46,268 nucleotides of DNA from JAPLYB01 sp964500015. Lineage in GTDB: Archaea > Nanobdellota > Nanobdellia > Pacearchaeales > UBA284. Of this stretch, positions 39,825-46,268 are shown one piece after another. The notes below the pieces were generated by a model. The model did not search any database and was not told where the DNA came from. It saw only the letters and a list, made by a program, of their open reading frames with translations. The stretch lies in contig CAZCMN010000003.1 in the NCBI GenBank assembly GCA_964500015.1, forward strand, positions 1 to 46,268, written 5' to 3'. The first letter of the stretch is position 1; every line of letters begins with the position of its first letter. The translations under genes and the position numbers were made by a program.

Positions 39825-40811
39825 ATGAGAGAAGAAACAATAAGCAAAGCTAGAATCCAAAGGTATTCTAAAATATTAGAGAAAATAAAAAAAGAAGTAG
39901 GAAGAGTAGTTGTTGGACAGAAGGTTATTGTTGAATCTATTTTAAGGGCGCTTATTTCTGATGGACATGTTCTTGTTGAAGGAGTTCCAGGAATTGCCAA
40001 AACTTTATTAATCAGGGCTCTTGGCGAAGCAACTGGTTGTAAAACAAAAAGAATCCAGTTTACAATTGATTTGCTGCCTTCAGATATCTTGGGATTAACT
40101 ACGTATAACAAAAAAAAGGGATTTGTTTTTGTTAAAGGGCCGGTTTTTGCAAATTTTTTGATTGCAGATGAAATCAACAGAGCTTCTTCAAAAACACAAT
40201 CTGCTCTTCTTGAAGCTATGCAGGAAAAGATGGTAACTATTTCAAAAACAAGTTATCCGCTACCTCTGCCTTTTTTTGTTATGGCTACTCAGAATCCAAT
40301 AGAGTCTGCTGGTGTAAATCCATTGCCTGAAGCACAAGTGGATAGGTTTTTATTTAAGTTGAGTATGCCCTATCCCTCTGGAGAAGAAGAAAGAAAGATA
40401 ATAAAACAGAATATAACCCTGAATAAATTTGAAGATTTTAATATAAAATCAGTTACCAACTACAAAAAAATACTAGAAATGCAAAAAGATGTCAAGAAAG
40501 TCTATTTGTCTCCTGAAATTGAAAAATATATTGTTAATCTAGTTACTACAACAAGAGAAAAAAATAAAAAACTTTCTATGGAAAAATATATCTATTTAGG
40601 ATCTTCGCCAAGAGCTTCAATTGGTTTGTTTATTGCTTCAAAAGCACAAGCAATGATTGAGGGAAAAAATTATGTAACTCCAAATCATGTTAAAATTGTT
40701 GCACCAGATGTTTTAAGACATAGAATTCTCTTGAATTATGAAGGGCAGGCAGAAAATATCAAAGTAGATGATATTATAAAAGAATTATTATCAAAAACTC
40801 CTGTACCGTAA
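39825..40811 (+). CDS. MoxR-family AAA+ ATPase
   Basis: 328 aa, a typical MoxR. Walker A GVPGIAKT (53-60), Walker B FLIADE (Asp114/Glu115), sensor ATQNPIE, and the signature NPLPEAQVDRFLFKL. The C-terminal lid domain contains the usual SPRASIGL. MoxR ATPases act as chaperones that assemble or activate complexes together with VWA-domain partners. It is first of a three-gene operon (27 bp to DUF58, then 25 bp to VWA), with its own TATA box about 55 bp upstream and a GAGG at 39806. It lies directly after the cadherin-like genes, suggesting action on the surface proteins. Confidence 0.95.
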   Translation: MREETISKARIQRYSKILEKIKKEVGRVVVGQKVIVESILRALISDGHVLVEGVPGIAKTLLIRALGEATGCKTKRIQFTIDLLPSDILGLTTYNKKKGFVFVKGPVFANFLIADEINRASSKTQSALLEAMQEKMVTISKTSYPLPLPFFVMATQNPIESAGVNPLPEAQVDRFLFKLSMPYPSGEEERKIIKQNITLNKFEDFNIKSVTNYKKILEMQKDVKKVYLSPEIEKYIVNLVTTTREKNKKLSMEKYIYLGSSPRASIGLFIASKAQAMIEGKNYVTPNHVKIVAPDVLRHRILLNYEGQAENIKVDDIIKELLSKTPVP

Positions 40812-40838
40812 ATTAAACCTTCATTCATTTAATAAAAG

Positions 40839-41762
40839 ATGTTTAGAAAAACAAAAACCAAAACTAAAATTTCTTCGATGGATACCAGGAAATTGTTAAA
40901 TCAACTAGAGATTAATATTAAAAAAACAGTTCAAACAAAATTAATCGGGAGATATAAATCAATATTCAGGGGTACTGGACTAGAATTTGACAGTTTCAGA
41001 GATTATACCCCCGAAGATGACTATTTCAAAATTGATTGGAAGATAAGTCAGAGAGCTAATAAATTGCTAGTAAGGCAGTATATTGAGGAAAGAAAAATAA
41101 AAGTTTATTTTATTGTTAATACTAGCAATTCAATGCTTTTTGGTTCTAGTGTTAAATTAAAGAATGAATATGCTGCAGACATTATTTCTTTGCTTGCTTA
41201 TGTTTCAGTAGCTTCTAATGATATGGTTGGTTTTGCTTTTTTTAATGAAGAGATAACCAAGTTTGTTAAACCCTTGACTGGAGATAAACAATTTTTTATT
41301 TTATTAAATGAATTAACTAACGGAAAAAACTATGGCGGCGGCTGTAAGTTTAAAGAGACTTTAGATTATTTGTTTCATTTGATTGAAGAAAGGTCTGTTG
41401 TGATTGTTGTCTCTGACTTTATTGGAGTTAGTAAAGACATAGATAAAATTGCCAAACTTTATGGCAAGAAATTTGATACCATCTTTATCATGGTAAGAGA
41501 TAAAAGAGATGAAACTCTTGCATGTGATATAAAACAAATTGTCTTGCAAGATCCTTACTCTAACAAAACATTGCTAGTTGACCCAAACTTGATAAATAAA
41601 AGATATGAAGCTTATGTAAAAAAAGAAGAAGAGAACCTTAAAGATCTTTTAACAAAAAGCGACATAGATTTTGTTAAGATCAATACAGATAAACCTTTCT
41701 TGCCATTAGTAATGGGACTTTTCAAAAAAAGAGAACTTCAAAGAAAGGAAATCCTGGCTTAA
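40839..41762 (+). CDS. DUF58-domain protein (VWA-like, MoxR partner)
   Basis: 307 aa. The DUF58 signature is clear: GRYKSIFRGTGLEFDSFRDY followed by TPEDDYFKIDWKISQRANKL (about 42-82), then a VWA-like fold starting YFIVNTSNSM, whose first MIDAS motif is degenerate (N-T-S-N-S instead of D-x-S-x-S). No membrane helices. In bacteria the moxR-DUF58-VWA trio is conserved. It is located 27 bp after moxR. Family assignment is firm; the molecular role of DUF58 is not established. Confidence 0.93.
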   Translation: MFRKTKTKTKISSMDTRKLLNQLEINIKKTVQTKLIGRYKSIFRGTGLEFDSFRDYTPEDDYFKIDWKISQRANKLLVRQYIEERKIKVYFIVNTSNSMLFGSSVKLKNEYAADIISLLAYVSVASNDMVGFAFFNEEITKFVKPLTGDKQFFILLNELTNGKNYGGGCKFKETLDYLFHLIEERSVVIVVSDFIGVSKDIDKIAKLYGKKFDTIFIMVRDKRDETLACDIKQIVLQDPYSNKTLLVDPNLINKRYEAYVKKEEENLKDLLTKSDIDFVKINTDKPFLPLVMGLFKKRELQRKEILA

Positions 41763-41787
41763 ATAAATAAAAATCAAAATATAAAAA

Positions 41788-42711
41788 ATGCAAATCATCC
41801 TTGAAAGATTTATCTATCTCCTGTTTTTAGCAGCAGCTATAATCCTTGTCGTGTTTATACACTTTTTTTCATTAAAACACACTAGGAGAAAAGCACTAAG
41901 TTTTGCCAATTTTGATGCTATTGAAAAAGTCACGGGAACTGAGATAATATCTAAGAATATGACTATTCTTTATTTGAGAATAGCTATACTAGTATTTATT
42001 TTTCTTTCATTATCCATTCCTTTAGTTAAATATACAGGCACAATTACAGATTCAGACTTTATCTTAGCAATAGATGCCTCTTCAAGCATGATGGCTAAAG
42101 ATATTCTGCCGAATAGACTGGAAGCTGCTAAAGAAACAGCAATTGGTTTTATTGATAATTTGGAAGGCCAGTCAAATATTGGAGTGGTAACTTTCTCTAG
42201 TGCTAGTTATATAGAACAGCTTCCAACAACTGACTTAACATTAGTAAAAAACACTATCAAGAACATTGCTAAAAAAGAAATTGGTGGAACAGATATAAGC
42301 AATGCCCTTCTTACTTCAATTAATCTTCTAACAAATAGCAATAAGCCAAAATCAATCATTTTGCTCACTGATGGGCAGATAAATACAGGCACTATTGATA
42401 GTGCTTTGCGTTATGCTGATGATATCACAATCTATACTATAGGGATTGGTACAGAAGAGGGCGGCGAATTTCTGGAAGGTGCGACTTCAAAGATAGATGA
42501 AGATGCCTTGCAACTTATTGCAAATTATACTCATGGAAAATATTATCATGTTGAATCAAAAGAAGAATTGGAAAAAGTTTATTCTGAAATCGTTAATCTT
42601 AAAAAAGGAGAAATAGAGCTAAATTTGACAAACATATGCCTAATTATTGCTATTCTGCTTATAATCCTAGATTGGATATTGATAAATACTAGATATAGGA
42701 CTTTGCCCTAA
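41788..42711 (+). CDS. Membrane-anchored VWA-domain protein (BatA-like)
   Basis: 307 aa. Two N-terminal membrane helices (about 8-28 and 60-80), then a VWA domain with an intact MIDAS: Asp96-x-Ser98-x-Ser100 (DASSSM), the GGTDIS threonine, and LLTDGQ. A third membrane helix lies at the C-terminus (about 281-301). This matches BatA/BatB-type proteins encoded with moxR, which bind partners through a metal ion. It starts 25 bp after DUF58. The next gene is convergent with only 37 bp between stops, so the operon ends here. Confidence 0.93.
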   Translation: MQIILERFIYLLFLAAAIILVVFIHFFSLKHTRRKALSFANFDAIEKVTGTEIISKNMTILYLRIAILVFIFLSLSIPLVKYTGTITDSDFILAIDASSSMMAKDILPNRLEAAKETAIGFIDNLEGQSNIGVVTFSSASYIEQLPTTDLTLVKNTIKNIAKKEIGGTDISNALLTSINLLTNSNKPKSIILLTDGQINTGTIDSALRYADDITIYTIGIGTEEGGEFLEGATSKIDEDALQLIANYTHGKYYHVESKEELEKVYSEIVNLKKGEIELNLTNICLIIAILLIILDWILINTRYRTLP

Positions 42712-42748
42712 AGAGATTTAATCCTTGAACTTGTCTTTTAAAGAGCCT

Positions 42749-43762
42749 TTAATTTTTCATAAAAAATATTTCTTCGTCAAACTTAGTCTTTACTTTTTTG
42801 TCAAATTTTCCTTTTAAATAATCCATTTTTTTCTTAAAATCAGAAGAATTTTCAAAAGAAATAGTGTTTGGACAAATCTGGTCATTATATATTTTATAAG
42901 CTTCATCAATTTTCTTAAAAAACACTTTTCTTTCTGGGCTAGTCATATTCATAAATTCATCTTCGATTTTCTTAAAAATCTTTTTGTGCATATTTACTGG
43001 AGAATTTTCCCATCTTTGGATAAATCGGATTACTTTTCTCCTTTTTTTGTTAAATGAGCTGTCAAGGCCATTAACAATAAGCTCACTAAATTCTTCTTTT
43101 TCATTTTTAAGAATAGTGCTTATTTTTTCAATTCCAACCAATGAAAGTTTATTTAAAATCTCTTCAAATTCTACAATAATCTTAGATAACTGCTCTCCAG
43201 ACATGTTCTGATCATATTGAAATTCTAATTTTCTAACAAACTCTATTACATCAGTCTTTTGTTTTCTTTTTTCTAATTCTTTCTCTAATTCATTAAATGT
43301 GAATTCATAGTCTATCTCAAAAAATTCTTTAAAAAATCCCCTGATTAACAAAGAAAATTTATTCATAGATTGGCTGACAGTTAGTTTTTTTTGATTTCTT
43401 TTCAAAGAATGAACCTGGAAAACATAACTCTTAATTATCTTCTTTTTTTCTATACTTATCTTTTCTTTGTTTTGTTGATGAACATTCAATCTTTTTTTAT
43501 TTATTTTTTTTCTTCGATTTTCTTTTTTGTTTAGTCTGGAAATAGCTAATGAATGCAAAATCAAATAAAAAATAAGAACAACAATGCCGAGAAAAATGAT
43601 CAAGATTGGCACTAAGATCATCATTGGATATAGGGTGCTGCCTATCTTAATCTCTTGCGGAATTACCTGGGCATTAACTAAAACCAGATTAAAAATAAAG
43701 ATTACTGATAAAAGTAGAAAATACAATCCAGATTGAGATATATCCCTTAAACTATTTTTCAT
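42749..43762 (-). CDS. Membrane protein with long helical cytoplasmic domain
   Basis: 337 aa. A signal-like helix (about 12-31, followed by AQV) and a second membrane helix (about 46-71) precede a highly Lys/Arg/Glu-rich helical domain of about 260 residues with coiled-coil potential (e.g. KKIIKSYVFQVHSLKRNQKKL). No enzyme motif is seen. The topology (short outside loop, long inside domain) resembles the helper membrane proteins of MoxR/VWA loci, but I do not recognise a family. It is convergent with the VWA gene and faces away from the giant protein that follows. Confidence 0.75.
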   Translation of the reverse strand: MKNSLRDISQSGLYFLLLSVIFIFNLVLVNAQVIPQEIKIGSTLYPMMILVPILIIFLGIVVLIFYLILHSLAISRLNKKENRRKKINKKRLNVHQQNKEKISIEKKKIIKSYVFQVHSLKRNQKKLTVSQSMNKFSLLIRGFFKEFFEIDYEFTFNELEKELEKRKQKTDVIEFVRKLEFQYDQNMSGEQLSKIIVEFEEILNKLSLVGIEKISTILKNEKEEFSELIVNGLDSSFNKKRRKVIRFIQRWENSPVNMHKKIFKKIEDEFMNMTSPERKVFFKKIDEAYKIYNDQICPNTISFENSSDFKKKMDYLKGKFDKKVKTKFDEEIFFMKN

Positions 43763-44148
43763 TTTTCCTCTTTTTTATGATTCACTTGTTGAATCATTAA
43801 CAATAACTTATTAATAATCCCTCCTAAATTTCAAACATGAAAAAAGGGCATTATTCTTTACATAGATTAATGACTTTTATAATTTAAAAAGGTTATTGTT
43901 AGCTATTTAAAAGATTATAATCTGATCTTCTCTGAAAAAATTTGGATAGAAATCCTTCAAAAAAGTGGGGGCAAAACAGGAATCTTAAGATAATGGGTTT
44001 TTTTCGCTTTTTTTACCTCATTTAATAATCAATCAGAAGACAATTAGAACATATTCTAATAACATTTATATATGAATTCTCCTTGATTTTTGTAGTGTAA
44101 AAGCAGGTACTAAAAGAGGGTAGTGCCCAGCAAATTACTTAGTTTAAC
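43763..44148. other. 386-bp divergent promoter region
   Basis: No convincing gene (only a 16-codon ORF at 43838). It contains the hairpin TGATTCA/TGAATCA with loop CTTGT (43778-43796) near the upstream minus-strand start, long A/T tracts, a run GTGGGGGC (about 43967), and a TATA-like TTTATATATG (about 44066) roughly 80 bp before the ATG at 44149, implying a leader for the giant protein. Confidence 0.6.
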
Positions 44149-46268
44149 ATGTCTTATAAAAGATATATAAAAATTGGTGGAAAAGTCTATGGTCCGTATG
44201 AATACCATAGTTTTCGCGATAAAGATGGTAGTGTAAAAAGCGAATATGTAAGAAAGACTTCAGAAAACAAATTTTCTGATTTTTTCAAGCAAAATCATAA
44301 ATTCTCTATCCTGATTTTCTTTGTTTTTCTTGTTTTTCTATTTTCAATTCTATTTGCAACAAATGTCTTAAATTTTACTGGTTTGATTGTTCATCAGAAT
44401 ACTTATTCTGATATCTTAAATCTACAAGTTGATCAGACAAATGCTCTTCCTTATGAATGGAATCCAGAATTTCAGGATAATCTCTCTAAATTAAGTAAAG
44501 CTAGTATTTCTGGAAATTTAACCCTGATTGGAGATGGTTATGTTAAAGTTTATCTTGATGATAAATTGATTTTAGACAGCTCTTTATTAGAAAAAACTCA
44601 AGTTCAAGAAGAAAATTTTGGGGATAAAAAGAATATAATTACTGGTTTAGTTAGTGAAGGAGAAAGTTCTTCAGAATCTTCTGGTTCAAGTTCATCAGAA
44701 TCTAGTTCAAGCCAATCTGAAAGTTCATCTGATGATTCTTCATCAAGTTCAACACCAAGTCCAAGTGAATCTTCTTCTAGCGAGTCTTTAACTCCTAATG
44801 ATTCAAGTCAAACTTCCCCAGAACAAACACCTGCAGAAGAACTTCCTGTAGAAGAACCTTCTTCTGATTCAGGAACAATTCCAATCCTAGAATCAGGTGA
44901 AAAAAATGAAACAACTCCTGAAGAAAATGAAAATATTACTTTGTGTGAAGAAAATATCACAATCCCAGGTGAAAATATCACTATCTTGCTAGAAAATATA
45001 AGTGAAGAAAACATAACTTTAAATGAAACAAATCAAACAGATGAATTTCCTGAAGAAAATATTAATAATTTAGGAATTATAACAAGAACTTTTTCTTTTT
45101 CTCAGATATGTGTAGAAACTTGTGATATAAGTGAGTTTAACCTAGATAAAGAAAGTCATGAATTAAGATTTGAAATAGAAAATGCAGCTATTTTTTTGAG
45201 TGAAATCTTTTACACTACAGAAGATTTTTTAGCATTGAATATCACCGAGGAGAATATAACACTTCCAGAAGAGAATGTAACAGAGGATTTGACAAATATA
45301 ACAAATGAAACAGCAAATTTCACAGAAGAAACAATTCAAGAACAAGCAATAATCGGACAGCCAGTTAAATGGAGTAAAAAAATAACAATAGAAAATCCAG
45401 ATTTAAAAGAAATCAAGATAAATCTGCCAAAAGAAGCTGGAAATATCAATGAAAAGAAATTAATTTCAGGAAGAGGAGCAACAAAACAAGAAAATATTAC
45501 TGAAAATAATGAAAATATTTCTAGTGATGAAATAAGGATAACTGAAAAACAAGATTCAAAAGAAATTTTTATCAGTGTTACAAAAAAAGAATATGAAATC
45601 ACATATGAAACTCCTGCACCAGAATCTTTTGAAGAGAATTTATCTAAGTTCAAAAAAAGAATATCAATAAATGGTCCAGATGAACTTAATTATACTAATA
45701 TAAAAGCTTATTCTTCTCTTCCTTATGAAATTTCAAATGAAAAAGTAATTCTTTATCATATAGTTGAGAATGATAAAGAAGAAGTTGATTTCACACTTCA
45801 AGACACTAATAATAATGGTCTTTATGACCAGATTTCTTGGAATGTTCCACATTTAAGCGAACAAATTTATGAAATCATAATCATAACAAAAGCAGAACAT
45901 TTAGATGAGAACAGAGAATTTATTTCAGATATTTTTGAACAAGTAAAAGAATTAGATGATATTTGGAGTGAAGAAATCCCTTCAGAACATTATGTAAGGG
46001 TTGTTTTTGAAAAAAACCTAACAAATGAAAATGATATTACGATTTTCCCAAGAATAGTTTCAGGAAATCCAAGAATAGAAGTTTATGAATTTAATAAAAC
46101 AGAAATAATCGCTGAATTTTCAAACATAATTGAAAATGAATACAATAAAGTCTATTTAACTGAACTTGAAGGAGAGCAAGATACTTTTGACTTAAAAATT
46201 CTTGATGGAAGTTTAGAATTTGACCATATAATTGATCCAATAACTGATGAGTTTTATGATGATTTTGA
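44149..46268 (+). CDS. Giant Ser/Glu/Asn-rich surface protein, 5' part (runs off window)
   Basis: Partial: 706 full codons from the ATG at 44149, open to the last base. It starts with a short cytoplasmic motif YKRYIKIGGKVYGPYEYHS (3-21), a pattern I associate with large DPANN surface proteins, then a membrane helix (about 52-72). Residues about 167-227 are a Ser/Glu/Asp/Pro-rich low-complexity stalk. Repeated EENIT-type sequons follow (about 258-300 and 364-390). From about 400 on are beta-rich domains, including DTNNNGLYDQISWNVPHLSEQIYEI. It is probably a glycosylated, membrane-rooted filament or adhesin. The 3' end is not in the window. Confidence 0.85.
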   Translation, partial: MSYKRYIKIGGKVYGPYEYHSFRDKDGSVKSEYVRKTSENKFSDFFKQNHKFSILIFFVFLVFLFSILFATNVLNFTGLIVHQNTYSDILNLQVDQTNALPYEWNPEFQDNLSKLSKASISGNLTLIGDGYVKVYLDDKLILDSSLLEKTQVQEENFGDKKNIITGLVSEGESSSESSGSSSSESSSSQSESSSDDSSSSSTPSPSESSSSESLTPNDSSQTSPEQTPAEELPVEEPSSDSGTIPILESGEKNETTPEENENITLCEENITIPGENITILLENISEENITLNETNQTDEFPEENINNLGIITRTFSFSQICVETCDISEFNLDKESHELRFEIENAAIFLSEIFYTTEDFLALNITEENITLPEENVTEDLTNITNETANFTEETIQEQAIIGQPVKWSKKITIENPDLKEIKINLPKEAGNINEKKLISGRGATKQENITENNENISSDEIRITEKQDSKEIFISVTKKEYEITYETPAPESFEENLSKFKKRISINGPDELNYTNIKAYSSLPYEISNEKVILYHIVENDKEEVDFTLQDTNNNGLYDQISWNVPHLSEQIYEIIIITKAEHLDENREFISDIFEQVKELDDIWSEEIPSEHYVRVVFEKNLTNENDITIFPRIVSGNPRIEVYEFNKTEIIAEFSNIIENEYNKVYLTELEGEQDTFDLKILDGSLEFDHIIDPITDEFYDDF

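Noticed and set aside
43838..43888. 16-codon ORF MKKGHYSLHRLMTFII
   Set aside because: Too short, no ribosome binding site or promoter spacing, and located in a divergent promoter region.

Overview
The window is a low-GC (about one third G+C by eye) archaeal chromosome segment. The information-processing genes are archaeal: TFB, an Sm-like protein, aIF2-alpha, aEF1-beta, ribosomal proteins S8e, S15 and S27e, RNase Z, a tRNA-splicing endonuclease, a RecJ/DHH phosphoesterase, and tRNAs with introns at position 37/38. Many promoters place a TATA box 24-30 bp before the start codon, which implies leaderless mRNAs. Compact genes next to very large Asn/Ser/Thr-rich surface proteins suggest a DPANN-type lineage (Pacearchaeota/Woesearchaeota-like). 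That placement is inferred from style and protein families, not from a phylogeny. A 10-N run at 28941-28950 shows that this is a draft, possibly metagenomic, assembly.

Layout. 1-2130: patatin-like lipase and two unknown soluble proteins. 2182-2305: intron-containing tRNA-Val. 2606-13169: a membrane-anchored protein with a pilin-like leader, then a 2874-aa giant with one glucosaminidase-like and two NlpC/P60-like modules. 13228-27221: mostly housekeeping (small lipoprotein, tRNA-Leu with intron, SmAP, S8e, TFB, RNase Z, EndA, membrane protein, winged-helix-like protein, nucleotidyltransferase plus small partner, tRNA-Gln, SDR, transglutaminase-like protein plus M29 peptidase, S15 plus RecJ-like, S27e plus aIF2-alpha, zinc ribbon plus aEF1-beta). 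27356-46268: a cell-surface island of four small or medium membrane proteins, two near-duplicate 801/804-aa multi-domain proteins, a 1331-aa cadherin-like protein, a MoxR-DUF58-VWA operon, a convergent membrane/helical protein, and the start of another giant Ser/Glu/Asn-rich protein running off the window.

How the parts fit. The two giant-protein regions look like the cell-contact equipment of an episymbiont or predator-like archaeon: enzymes that could cut a bacterial-type wall, and long glycosylatable adhesins with a MoxR/VWA assembly module beside them. EndA is the enzyme that would splice the two intron-bearing tRNAs found here.

The least explained signal is non-coding. At least ten intergenic spots carry short A/T-core hairpins with conserved outer ends (ATGC...GCAT, or CACTA...GGTGCCCAGAAAA) but different, self-complementary inner arms. 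Some stand alone, some are in tandem, and one set is closed into a cloverleaf-like four-way junction at 26789-26885. Two copies form near-identical twin-hairpin leaders in front of genes (1120-1170 and 2531-2586). The preserved pairing despite changed sequence suggests a dispersed, structure-conserved element family. The second notable signal is the segmental homogenisation of the two tandem surface-protein paralogues.
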